Shown here piece after piece: positions 1 through 8,121 of a stretch of DNA of 64,000 nt. The notes beneath the pieces were generated by a model. The model had not been told where the DNA came from, made no database searches, and saw only the letters and a list, made by a program, of their open reading frames with translations. Position numbers and translations under genes: made by a program. Within the stretch, counting starts at the first letter, position 1; each line of letters opens with the position of its first letter. The stretch is from Bradyrhizobium australiense (GTDB lineage: Bacteria > Pseudomonadota > Alphaproteobacteria > Rhizobiales > Xanthobacteraceae), in contig NZ_JAAVLX010000016.1 in NCBI RefSeq assembly GCF_013114825.1, forward strand, positions 1-64,000, written 5' to 3'.

Positions 1-1286
1 TCGCCTCGCGCGAAGCCATCGAGGCCGCGCGCATTGCCCAGGAGAAGGTCGTTGCCGCCCAGCGCATCCGGGCCGAAAAAGAAACCAGAGGGCTGGAGAT
101 CGAGCGCACCGAAGCTATCGAGGCCGCCGAACTCAGGCGGCGCGACGCGATCGAGCGGCGCCGCGTCGAGGTCGAGCTCGCGCTCGAAGCCGAGCGCATT
201 GCCTCGTCCAGGACTCGCGAGGTGCTCAATATCGACCAGAAGAAGGCGGTCGAGATCGCCGACGAGGAGCGCGTGATCGCGCTCGCCGCCAAGCGTTCCG
301 AGCGCATCGATGCCGATCGCCAGGTCAAGCAGGCCGAGATCAACGCGCGCAAGGAAGTCGAGACGACCGATGTCTCGCGCGAGCAGGCGCTCGAAGCCGC
401 CCGGCTGGCGCGGCGGCGTGCGATCGAGCAACTCGAAGTCGCCCGTGTCCAGGCGCTGCAGGAAGCCGAGATCGCCTCCCGCGAGGAAGTCGAACGTGCC
501 CGCATCGCCTCCGATCGCGGCCTTGACGAAGCGCGCATCGGCCGCGAGCGCGATCTGCGCAGGCTCGAGGTCAACCGCGAGAAGGACGTCGAGACGGCGC
601 TGATGGAAAAAGCGATCGCGCTTTATCAGAAATCGCTGGAGGAATCCGCCGCCAAAGTGGCGGCCGAGGACGCCCGCGTGCGCGCGACCGAGGCGGCCGA
701 GCGCGTCGTCACCGCTCGCGAAAGCGAGATCGCCAAACGACAAAAGACCGTCGAGGTGCTGCTGGCGGAGAAGCGGGCCGAGGAGACCCGAATCGCTGCC
801 GACGCTGAGCGTGTGCGCGCCGCAGTCGAAGCCGAAGCACAACGGCTGCTCAACGAAGCGGAGAATGTGCTCACCGACCAGGCGCGCTACTCGCTGTTCC
901 GCCGCAAGCTGCTCGACCGGATCGAGGGCATCGTCCGCGAGAGCGTCAAGCCGATGGAGAAGATCGAAGGCATTCGCATCCTTCAGGTCGACGGCCTCAA
1001 CGGCAACGGTGGCGGCGGGAATGGCGGCCGCAGCGCCACCGACGAGGTGATCGATTCGGCGCTGCGATACCGGGTACAGGCGCCGCTGATCGACTCGATC
1101 CTTTCCGACATCGGCGTCGAGGGCGGGAGCCTGGCCAAGATGCCCGGCCTCATTCGCGAGGCCCGCGACATGCAGGGCATCAAGGAATCGACGCGCAAGG
1201 CCGGTCCTGGCAAGTCCGACGCGTCCCCCGCCGCGCCTGCCGCCGGCGAGCCCCCCGCCGAACGCGGACCGCGCAAGAAAGGCTGA
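1..1286 (+). CDS. SPFH/flotillin-like protein, C-terminal part (partial)
   Basis: The frame is open from base 3 to the stop at 1284-1286, so the start lies before the window. About 330 visible residues are a long Ala/Glu/Arg-rich coiled coil with repeated EAARI/EIARE-type heptads. A Gly-rich linker (GNGGGGNGG) and a compact C-terminal region follow. This arrangement is typical of the part of flotillin/YqiK-like membrane-scaffold proteins that lies after the SPFH domain, which would be off-window. The tail is Ala/Pro/Lys-rich. The next gene starts 9 bases downstream, so it may be co-transcribed. Assignment to the flotillin family is by coiled-coil character only, because the diagnostic N-terminal domain is not visible. 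Confidence 0.75.
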   Translation, partial: ASREAIEAARIAQEKVVAAQRIRAEKETRGLEIERTEAIEAAELRRRDAIERRRVEVELALEAERIASSRTREVLNIDQKKAVEIADEERVIALAAKRSERIDADRQVKQAEINARKEVETTDVSREQALEAARLARRRAIEQLEVARVQALQEAEIASREEVERARIASDRGLDEARIGRERDLRRLEVNREKDVETALMEKAIALYQKSLEESAAKVAAEDARVRATEAAERVVTARESEIAKRQKTVEVLLAEKRAEETRIAADAERVRAAVEAEAQRLLNEAENVLTDQARYSLFRRKLLDRIEGIVRESVKPMEKIEGIRILQVDGLNGNGGGGNGGRSATDEVIDSALRYRVQAPLIDSILSDIGVEGGSLAKMPGLIREARDMQGIKESTRKAGPGKSDASPAAPAAGEPPAERGPRKKG

Positions 1287-1295
1287 GAGCACACC

Positions 1296-1733
1296 ATGGC
1301 CCGCGTCTACGTCTCCACTGTCGTTAACGCCCGCAACGACCGCGTCTGGGCGCGCGTGCGTGACTTCAACGGGCTGCCGAACTGGCATCCGGCGATCGCG
1401 GAGAGCCGCATCGAAGGCGGCGAGCCCGCGGACAAGATCGGATGCGTGCGGGATTTTCGCCTGCGCAACGGCGATCGCATCCGGGAGAAACTGCTCGGGC
1501 TCTCCGACTACGACATGTTCTGCACCTACTCCATCCTGGAGTCGCCGATGGGCGTGGAGAACTACGTTGCAACGCTGCGGCTGACGCCCGTGACCGACGG
1601 CGACCAGACCTTTCTCGAATGGACCGCCGAGTTCGACTGCGCGCCGGAACGGGAGAACGAACTGATCGGCAATATCGGCAGCGGCGTGTTTCAGGGCGGA
1701 TTCGACGCGCTCAAGCGCGCCTTCGGAGGTTAG
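1296..1733 (+). CDS. SRPBCC-family (polyketide cyclase-like) protein, copy 1
   Basis: 145 residues, the full size of a single START/SRPBCC (Bet v1-like) domain. The N-terminal VWARVRDFNGLPNWHPAI is the usual SRPBCC opening (V-W-x-x-x-x-D-F-x-x-x-x-x-W). The rest alternates beta strands and ends in a long C-terminal helix containing FQGGFDALKRAF. Members bind small hydrophobic ligands. The CoxG family linked to molybdenum hydroxylases has the same fold, which suits the position directly ahead of such an operon. A close paralogue starts 2 bases after the stop, so this is a tandem duplication. The ligand is unknown. Confidence 0.85.
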   Translation: MARVYVSTVVNARNDRVWARVRDFNGLPNWHPAIAESRIEGGEPADKIGCVRDFRLRNGDRIREKLLGLSDYDMFCTYSILESPMGVENYVATLRLTPVTDGDQTFLEWTAEFDCAPERENELIGNIGSGVFQGGFDALKRAFGG

Positions 1734-1734
1734 C

Positions 1735-2178
1735 GTGCCGCATATCGTCAGAAGCACGATCCTCGACGCGCCGACCGGCGCGGTCTGGAATGTGCTGCGC
1801 GACTTTAACGGTCACGACCGCTGGCACCCCGCGGTGGCCACCAGCACCATCGAGCGCGCCCAGGCCTCCGACAAGATCGGCTGTATCAGGCGCTTCAAGC
1901 TGCAGGACGGCTCGGAATTGCGCGAGCAATTGTTGGCGCTCTCAGACCTCGAACAGACCTTCAGCTATTGCCTGCTCGATACGCCGATCCCGATGTTCAA
2001 CTATGTGGCCCATGTCCGCCTGCTGCCGGTCACCGACGGCGACCGAACCTTCTGGCATTGGGAATCCAGGTTCACCACGCGGCCCGCGGATGCCGAGAGG
2101 CTTACGCAAATGGTCGCCGAGCAAATCTATCAAGCCGGCTTCGAGGCCATTCGCCGGCACCTGAAGGAGTCCGCATAA
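1735..2178 (+). CDS. SRPBCC-family (polyketide cyclase-like) protein, copy 2
   Basis: 147 residues, GTG start two bases after the previous stop, implying translational coupling. It is a clear paralogue of the upstream protein: VWNVLRDFNGHDRWHPAV, then SDKIGCIRRFKLQDGSELRE matches the ADKIGCVRDFRLRNGDRIRE stretch of copy 1, and both end in a helix with YQAGFEAIRRHL. The two may form a heteromer or bind related ligands. Their location immediately before the FAD, iron-sulfur and molybdenum subunits suggests an accessory role like CoxG (membrane anchoring or cofactor/substrate handling). That role is inferred. Confidence 0.85.
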   Translation: MPHIVRSTILDAPTGAVWNVLRDFNGHDRWHPAVATSTIERAQASDKIGCIRRFKLQDGSELREQLLALSDLEQTFSYCLLDTPIPMFNYVAHVRLLPVTDGDRTFWHWESRFTTRPADAERLTQMVAEQIYQAGFEAIRRHLKESA

Positions 2179-2194
2179 AGGCGGAGGCGAGACT

Positions 2195-3013
2195 ATGCCC
2201 GTTACAGTGAAGACGTTCGCGAGTTTTGGCGAGGCGGCATCGGCGCTGTCGTCTGACCGCAGCGCGCGCTATCTCGGCGGCGGCACGCTGGTCATGCGCG
2301 CCCTCAACGAAGGCGACGTCTCGATCTCGACCGTCGTGCGCGCGACCGATCACGCGCTGACCCGCATCGATGTCGCAAGCTCGCGTGTCACTATCGGCGC
2401 CGGCGTCACCTTTGCGAGAATTCTGGCCGAACGCGATCTTGCCTTCCTGCATGCGCCGGCGCGTTCGATCGGCGGCCCGGCAGTCCGCAACATGGGCACG
2501 GTGGGCGGCAATCTGTTCGCACCCAACCCTTATGGCGACTTCACCGTCGCGCTGCTCGCACTCGACGCCACCGTTTCCGTCCAGGGCGGTCTTGGCGCCC
2601 GCGACATGCCGATCGAAGAGTTCCTGCGGTCGCGCGAACGGCAGAGCGGCGCGCTGGTGCTGGCCGTCTCCTGCCAGCGACCCGCGAGCTCCGACGCCTT
2701 CCGCTACCGCAAGATCGCCCGCATCAAGCCGAAGGGAGGTTCGGTGATCACGCTGGCCGCGCATCTGCCTTCGAGCGGCGGCCGCGTTTCGGGGGCGCGA
2801 ATCGCGCTCGGCTCGATGGCCGCCACGCAAATTCGCGCCCGGGCCGCCGAACGCGCGCTCGAGGGGCGCGCGCTCGACGATTCCGCAATCAGCGCCGCTG
2901 TGGCGGTAGCCGCCGAAGACGTTTCACCCGCCGACGATGCCCTTGGCAGCGCCTGGTATCGCCGCGAGATCGTCGGCGTTCATCTTCGCCGCCTGTTGTC
3001 CGGCCTGGAGTAA
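2195..3013 (+). CDS. Molybdenum hydroxylase FAD-binding subunit (CoxM-like)
   Basis: 272 residues, near the usual ~280 of medium subunits of xanthine dehydrogenase/CO-dehydrogenase-type enzymes. The FAD pyrophosphate loops are visible: YLGGGTLVMR near residue 28 and RNMGTVGGNLFAPNPYGD around residue 100. A CO_deh_flav_C-type C-terminal domain follows. It passes electrons from the 2Fe-2S subunit through FAD to the acceptor. An SD-like GGCGGAGG precedes the ATG. The iron-sulfur subunit starts 4 bases downstream, so the M-S-L gene order of this superfamily is kept. Confidence 0.93.
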   Translation: MPVTVKTFASFGEAASALSSDRSARYLGGGTLVMRALNEGDVSISTVVRATDHALTRIDVASSRVTIGAGVTFARILAERDLAFLHAPARSIGGPAVRNMGTVGGNLFAPNPYGDFTVALLALDATVSVQGGLGARDMPIEEFLRSRERQSGALVLAVSCQRPASSDAFRYRKIARIKPKGGSVITLAAHLPSSGGRVSGARIALGSMAATQIRARAAERALEGRALDDSAISAAVAVAAEDVSPADDALGSAWYRREIVGVHLRRLLSGLE

Positions 3014-3017
3014 GAAT

Positions 3018-3497
3018 ATGACCAAGACCGCCCTCCAGTTTCGTCACAACGGCCGCGACGTCGCCCTGTTCGTCGACGGCGGCGTCAATCTCCTGGTCGC
3101 GCTTCGCGAATCGATCGGCGACATGACGCCGAAGTTCGGCTGCGGCCAAGGCGGATGCGGCGCCTGCAGTGTGCTGATCGACGGCGAACTGCATCTTTCC
3201 TGCCTGACGCTGGCGGAAACCGTGAACGGACGCTCCGTCGAGACGCTCGACGGGCTGAAGGACGGGCCCAATCTGCATCCGCTGCAGCGCGCTTTCATGG
3301 AGCAGTTCGCGGCGCAGTGCGGCTACTGCACCCCGGGCATGCTGATGGCGGCGAAGGCGCTGCTCGATCGCAATCCATCGCCGACCCGCGCCGAGGTCAT
3401 CGAGGCGATCTCCGGCAATATCTGCCGCTGCACCGGATACGAGCCGATCGTCAACGCCGTGCTCGCCGCCGCCTCGAGCGGGCGTGCCCGCGCCTGA
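3018..3497 (+). CDS. Molybdenum hydroxylase 2Fe-2S subunit (CoxS-like)
   Basis: 159 residues, the standard length. Both [2Fe-2S] sites are complete. The plant-ferredoxin-type site is Cys42, 47, 50 and 62 (CGQGGCGAC...LSC). The helical site next to the molybdenum cofactor is Cys101, 104, 136 and 138 (CGYC...CRC). I chose the ATG at 3018, 4 bases after the FAD-subunit stop, because upstream in-frame codons lie within that gene and homologues begin near this point. It carries electrons from the Mo site to the FAD subunit. It is co-transcribed with both neighbours. Confidence 0.95.
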   Translation: MTKTALQFRHNGRDVALFVDGGVNLLVALRESIGDMTPKFGCGQGGCGACSVLIDGELHLSCLTLAETVNGRSVETLDGLKDGPNLHPLQRAFMEQFAAQCGYCTPGMLMAAKALLDRNPSPTRAEVIEAISGNICRCTGYEPIVNAVLAAASSGRARA

Positions 3498-3508
3498 AGG
3501 ACACCACC

Positions 3509-5092
3509 ATGCTGGAACTGCGCAAGGACATCTTCGCCGACGAACGCGACGATAACCTGAAGGAAATTGGAAAGGGCACACAGCGTCAGGACATGCTTGG
3601 CCATGTCACGGGCACCTCGACCTATTTCGACGACCACAAGCTGCAGGGCATGCTGCATCTCAAAGTGCTGCGCAGCCCGCACGCCCATGCCCGCCTGCGC
3701 CGCATCGATACGATGGAAGCGGAACGTTCGTCCGGCGTGCGGCGCATCATCCGCGGGGCCGATGTGCCGCGCAATCTCAACACCCTGCTCAGCCTCATCA
3801 ATTTCGGCAAGGACGACGAGCCATCTTTGGCGGTCGACAAGGTCCGCTACAAGGGCGAGCCGATCGTCGCCATTGTCGCCGACAGCCCGCGGGAAGCCTA
3901 TGAGGCGATGTCAAAAGTGCGCGTCGATTACGAGCCGCTGGCTGCGGTGTTCGACGTCGAGGAGGCGCTGAAACCCGGCGCTCCCGTCGTCAATGAGGTA
4001 TATCCAAAGAACACCTTTATCTATCACGACGTCTACGATCACCAAAAGCTGCGCTTCGGCGATGTGGAACGCGGCTTCGCGGAAGCCGATCACGTGCTCG
4101 AGCAGCGCTACCAGATGTCGCCGATCGAGCACGCGCCGACCGAAACCAACGGTTCGATCGCGGCGCCCGACACCAACGGACGCTATGTCGTCTACACCTC
4201 GACGCAGGCGCTATTCTTCTCGCTCGATACCTGCGCAAAAATCCTCGACGTGCCCTCCAACACCTTCCACTTCATTGGCGGAACCGTTGGCGGCGGTTTT
4301 GGTGGCAAGGTGGACACCCTCACCGAACCGCTCGCCATTCTCGGCGCGATGCTGACGGGGCGCCCGGTGCGCTACCAGCTCGGCCGCGAAGAGGAGATGC
4401 AATTCGGCTCGCCACGCGGCGCCGAACGCATTTACATCAAGGACGGTGTGATGCGCGATGGCCGCATCGTCGCGCGCAAGATCCGCGCCTATTTCGACAG
4501 CGGCGCCTATACAAGACTTTCGAGCTATGCCGTCGTCAAATGCGTGGCGCACCTGCCCGGCCCCTATACGATTCCGAACGTCCATGGCGACGTCTACTGC
4601 GTGTTCACCAACCGGACGCCTGCGACCGCCATGCGCGGTTTCGGCGTCACGGCGATGGATTTTGCGCTCGAATGCCAGATGGATAAGCTGGCGCATCTCA
4701 TCGGCATTGACCCAATGGAGTTTCGTATCCTCAACGCCTATCGCGACGGCGACATGAAGGCGCACCGGCGCGAGGCCAAGAACACCGCGCTGATTGAATG
4801 CGTGCAGGTCGCGGCCGAAAAGGCCAAGTGGCCGCTGCGCGAGGAGGTCAAGCGCATGTCATCGCGCAAGGACGGCGGCGGCAGCCGGGCAGCGATATCG
4901 CCGACACCGCGCGAGCCGGAGCCGCAACGTGCCGTGGCTTCGCAGCAGCGAACTACTTACGATCGCGCGCCACCTGCACCGATCCACGAACCGCCACCGA
5001 CTGCGCCACCACCTCCTCCGAGGCCGCAGGCGCCCTCGCCGTCACACGGCGCCACCCGTTTTTCATCCGTCTTCGGCACCAGGAGACGCTGA
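3509..5092 (+). CDS. Molybdenum hydroxylase large subunit, N-terminal half (split gene)
   Basis: 527 residues. It contains the a/b hammerhead domain (roughly residues 15-130) and the first molybdopterin-binding domain, with GGTVGGGFGGKVD near residue 260 and the Mo-site loop TPATAMRGFG near residue 370. Family members are one chain of ~750-800 residues. Here homology stops near residue 449, after IECVQVAAEKAKW. It is followed by a ~78-residue low-complexity tail rich in Pro, Arg and Ser (residues 450-527). The second half is the next gene, one base after the stop. The catalytic Glu of the family is not in this piece, so it must work with the downstream product. Substrate unknown. Confidence 0.9.
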   Translation: MLELRKDIFADERDDNLKEIGKGTQRQDMLGHVTGTSTYFDDHKLQGMLHLKVLRSPHAHARLRRIDTMEAERSSGVRRIIRGADVPRNLNTLLSLINFGKDDEPSLAVDKVRYKGEPIVAIVADSPREAYEAMSKVRVDYEPLAAVFDVEEALKPGAPVVNEVYPKNTFIYHDVYDHQKLRFGDVERGFAEADHVLEQRYQMSPIEHAPTETNGSIAAPDTNGRYVVYTSTQALFFSLDTCAKILDVPSNTFHFIGGTVGGGFGGKVDTLTEPLAILGAMLTGRPVRYQLGREEEMQFGSPRGAERIYIKDGVMRDGRIVARKIRAYFDSGAYTRLSSYAVVKCVAHLPGPYTIPNVHGDVYCVFTNRTPATAMRGFGVTAMDFALECQMDKLAHLIGIDPMEFRILNAYRDGDMKAHRREAKNTALIECVQVAAEKAKWPLREEVKRMSSRKDGGGSRAAISPTPREPEPQRAVASQQRTTYDRAPPAPIHEPPPTAPPPPPRPQAPSPSHGATRFSSVFGTRRR

Positions 5093-5093
5093 T

Positions 5094-6116
5094 ATGGCAA
5101 AACATCGCGGACGCGGCATCGCTTCGATCAATTATCCGATCGGCATGAACCTCGGTGGCGACCCCAGCCAGGCGCTCGTCCATTCCAACCCCAGCGGCAA
5201 GTTCACGGTATCGCTGTCGTCGATCGATCTCGGCCAGGGAATGAAGTCGGTGACGCGGCAGATCTGCGCCGAGACGCTCGGGGTGCCCGTCGAAGACGTC
5301 TATGTCGATACGGCTGATTCCGACACCGGCCCGCACTGCATGGGCTCGTTCGCCTCGCGCGGGACCCATCGTGTCGGCAACGCGGTGATGGCGGCGGCCA
5401 AGGAGGCGCGCGGCGTCATGATGGAGGCCGCCGCGGAGGAATTGGAGGTCAACGCCGCCGATCTCGACACCGATGGGCGCGGCAACATTCACGTCAAGGG
5501 CGCGCCGCACCGCTCGATCTCCACCAAGGATGTCGCGATCGCCGCACAATTCAAGCAGGGCAAGACGATATCGGGACGCGGCATCTTTCTGGTGCCGCTG
5601 TCCGAAGTGAATCCCGAGACCGGAGAGATGTCGCCCGCGACCTGTTACGCGCACGCCTGCCTGGTCGCCGAGGTGGAGGTCGACGACGAGACCGGCGAGG
5701 TCGCGATGGTGCGCATGGACAGTGCATACGAACTGGGACGCGCGCTCAATCCGCGGCTGGTGGAGCAGCAGCTCGTCGGCGGGGCCTGGATGGGGATCAG
5801 CCACGCGCTGTTCGAAACGCCCGAGCCCTATTATCCCGATCCGGCACACGGCCCGCGCGACTTCGTCGAATACCTGATGCCCGGCCCCGGAGATATCTGC
5901 CCGCACGACATCGCGGTGCTGGAACGTCCCGCGGCCGACGGGCCGTTCGGCGCCAAGGGCCCCGGCGAGATGTGCGCCAATCCGGTGCTGCCCGCAGTCG
6001 CCAACGCCATTTTCAACGCCGTGGGTGTGCGGATGGATGAACTGCCGATCACGCCCGAAAAGGTCCTGCGAGCGATCAAGGCCCAGGGCGGCGCACGGCC
6101 GCAGGCGCGGCGCTGA
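5094..6116 (+). CDS. Molybdenum hydroxylase large subunit, C-terminal half (split gene)
   Basis: 340 residues starting with the segment that normally follows the linker in the large subunit (RGRGIASINYPIG). Molybdopterin-contact regions follow: DLGQGMKSVTRQICAE, then DTADSDTGPHCMGSFASRG. Near the C-terminus, GAKGPGEMCANPV carries the GxGE active-site Glu. The ATG has an AGGAGA ribosome-binding site at 5081-5086 and overlaps the end of the upstream gene except for one base, so it looks designed for coupled translation and not like debris. Together with 3509-5092 it rebuilds a whole Mo-binding subunit. Confidence 0.9.
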   Translation: MAKHRGRGIASINYPIGMNLGGDPSQALVHSNPSGKFTVSLSSIDLGQGMKSVTRQICAETLGVPVEDVYVDTADSDTGPHCMGSFASRGTHRVGNAVMAAAKEARGVMMEAAAEELEVNAADLDTDGRGNIHVKGAPHRSISTKDVAIAAQFKQGKTISGRGIFLVPLSEVNPETGEMSPATCYAHACLVAEVEVDDETGEVAMVRMDSAYELGRALNPRLVEQQLVGGAWMGISHALFETPEPYYPDPAHGPRDFVEYLMPGPGDICPHDIAVLERPAADGPFGAKGPGEMCANPVLPAVANAIFNAVGVRMDELPITPEKVLRAIKAQGGARPQARR

Positions 6117-6124
6117 GGTCGAAC

Positions 6125-7006
6125 ATGACGTTCCGAGGAAACATCGTTGGCATCGACAGCCCCGAAGCGCTCGAGCGCGCGTTGCGGACGGCGTACTACC
6201 TTGCCGACGAGGGCCTTGCGACGGCAGCCTATCTGGCGCTTGCGCTCGGCAAGCCGCTGCTGCTGGAAGGCGCGCCGGGTGTCGGCAAGACCGAAGCTGC
6301 CAAAGCCATCGCCGCCGTGCTCGGCCGCCGCCTGATCCGGCTGCAATGTTACGAAGGCATCGACGCATCAGCCGCACTCTATGAGTGGAACTATCCGCGC
6401 CAGATGCTCGCGATCCGCCAGGCGGGCGAGGAAAGCATCGACATCTATGGCGAGACTTTTCTGATCGAACGGCCGATGCTGGCCTCGTTGCGCGCGCCAG
6501 ATTCGACTGTCCTGCTGATCGACGAAATCGACCGCGCTGACCAGGAGTTCGAGGCGTTCCTGCTCGAATTCCTCTCCGATTTCCAGATTTCGATTCCAGA
6601 GCGTGGCACGGTTCGGGCCACGGAGCGCCCCGTCGTGGTGCTGACCTCGAACCGCACCCGCGATCTGCATGAAGCGTTGCGCCGCCGCTGCGTCTACCAC
6701 TGGATCGATTATCCCACCGCCGAGCGTGAGGCGCGCATTGTCATGATGCGGGCATCGAGCGTCGCCGAAGCGACGGCGCGCGCCGTTGTCGCCGCCGTCG
6801 GCAAACTCCGGCGCGAGCCGCTCAGCAAGGCGCCGGGTATCGCCGAAGCTGTGGACTGGGCGGAAGCCGCCACACTGCTGCACGCACGCGGCGCGCGTTG
6901 GCCGGACGCCTTCAAGCGCTCAATCGGCGTTGCGCTGAAGGACGAGGAGGATCTCACCTTCATCTCCGGCCGACTCGACGCCCTCATCGCGGAGGCTGCC
7001 CCGTGA
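6125..7006 (+). CDS. MoxR-family AAA+ ATPase (CoxD-like)
   Basis: 293 residues. Walker A GAPGVGKTEAAK is at about residues 49-60, Walker B LLIDEIDRAD at about 135, and a sensor-1 region VVLTSNRTRDLHEALRRR follows. MoxR ATPases pair with VWA-domain proteins and act as chaperones for metallocofactor assembly. CoxD has this role in CO dehydrogenase maturation. Here the VWA partner overlaps its stop codon and the Mo hydroxylase is immediately upstream. It starts 8 bases after the Mo-subunit stop. A maturation role for this particular enzyme is inferred from gene order. Confidence 0.92.
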   Translation: MTFRGNIVGIDSPEALERALRTAYYLADEGLATAAYLALALGKPLLLEGAPGVGKTEAAKAIAAVLGRRLIRLQCYEGIDASAALYEWNYPRQMLAIRQAGEESIDIYGETFLIERPMLASLRAPDSTVLLIDEIDRADQEFEAFLLEFLSDFQISIPERGTVRATERPVVVLTSNRTRDLHEALRRRCVYHWIDYPTAEREARIVMMRASSVAEATARAVVAAVGKLRREPLSKAPGIAEAVDWAEAATLLHARGARWPDAFKRSIGVALKDEEDLTFISGRLDALIAEAAP

Positions 7007-8121
7007 GCGACGAACCTCAATTGCCACGCGCTGCCGGCGTCTTTGTGTCCTTTGTCGCTCTATTGCGCGCCAACGGTTTTGCGGTGGCGCCGGAGCAGAC
7101 AACGGCGTTCCTGGCGGCCATCGATCTGCTGGGTCCACGCAGCATGGAAGCGATCCGCCGGGCGGGGCTCGCGACGCTCGCCCCGCCGCCCGAGCGGCGC
7201 GCGACTTACGACCGGCTGTTCGATATTCATTTTCTCGGCAGCGAAGCCGTGGATCATGCGGGCGCCGAAGATGAGGAAGTCGTTCGCCTGCAGGAGGAGG
7301 GACGCGGCGAAGACGAAACATTGCTCGCCGACGAGGCCAATGAGTCAGGACTTGCCGCCGCGCGCGCGGAGGCGCTGGTCGAACGCCGCTTCGCGCCGGG
7401 CGCAACCGGCGATGCGCTGCGCCGGCTCTCGCGCGAGGCGCCTGCCCGGCTGCCGCGACGCCGCGGCCACCGGCGCATGCGCGCCCGCCGCGGCCCGTGG
7501 GCCGATCTCCGCCGCATCTTGCGCGAGAGCGTGCGCAACGATGGCGAAGTACTGCAGCTCGGCCGCCTGAAGCGGCGCGCCCGGCCGCGCAAGGTTTTGT
7601 TGCTGATCGACGTATCCGGTTCGATGAAGGGACGCACCGATGACAATATGAAGCTCGCGCACGTTCTGGTTCACGCCATCCCACACGTCGAGGTGTTCAC
7701 CTTCGGCACGAGGCTCACCCGCGTCACGCGCGCGCTTCGCCTCAAGCGCCGCGAGCAGGCGCTGTCCGCCGCCGCGCATCTCGTCAGCGATTGGGACGGC
7801 GGCACCCGGATCGGCGATGCGCTGCAAGCGTTTCTGGCGGTACCGAGATTCGGCAGTTATGCCCGCGGCGCCGCGGTCGTCATTCTCTCGGACGGCCTTG
7901 AGCGCGGAGACCCCTCGGCGCTGCGCGATGCCGTCGCCAAATTGTCGCGGCGCGCCTGGCGGCTGAGTTGGCTGACACCGCTGGCGTCAGGCCCCGGCTT
8001 TCAGCCGCAGACCGAGGCGCTGATCGCAATCCGCCGTTTCGTGGATGATCTGGTCGATGGCGGCTCGACCGCCGCGATCGTTTCGCATGTGCTCTCGCTC
8101 GGACAAAGGAAGGCCGCGTGA
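7003..8121 (+). CDS. VWA domain protein, CoxE-like
   Basis: 372 residues with a GTG start chosen at 7003 because it forms a GTGA overlap with the moxR-like stop. Longer in-frame starts lie inside that gene. The C-terminal half is a von Willebrand A domain with the MIDAS motif LLIDVSGSMKG (about residue 198) and the second metal-contact loop ILSDGLERGD (about residue 293). The middle is very Arg-rich (RRRGHRRMRARRGPWADLRR). CoxE-type proteins are the partners of MoxR ATPases. It overlaps the next gene by 4 bases, so the pair is embedded in the operon. Confidence 0.92.
   Translation: MSDEPQLPRAAGVFVSFVALLRANGFAVAPEQTTAFLAAIDLLGPRSMEAIRRAGLATLAPPPERRATYDRLFDIHFLGSEAVDHAGAEDEEVVRLQEEGRGEDETLLADEANESGLAAARAEALVERRFAPGATGDALRRLSREAPARLPRRRGHRRMRARRGPWADLRRILRESVRNDGEVLQLGRLKRRARPRKVLLLIDVSGSMKGRTDDNMKLAHVLVHAIPHVEVFTFGTRLTRVTRALRLKRREQALSAAAHLVSDWDGGTRIGDALQAFLAVPRFGSYARGAAVVILSDGLERGDPSALRDAVAKLSRRAWRLSWLTPLASGPGFQPQTEALIAIRRFVDDLVDGGSTAAIVSHVLSLGQRKAA

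Noticed and set aside
4794..5093. Upstream extension of the Mo-subunit C-half
   Set aside because: The frame is open but encodes Arg/His-rich sequence with no family similarity. The ATG at 5094 has a ribosome-binding site and is where homology begins.
4953..6377. 474-residue minus-strand frame across the Mo-subunit genes
   Set aside because: Antisense to clear protein-coding sequence. Composition typical of a high-GC shadow frame.
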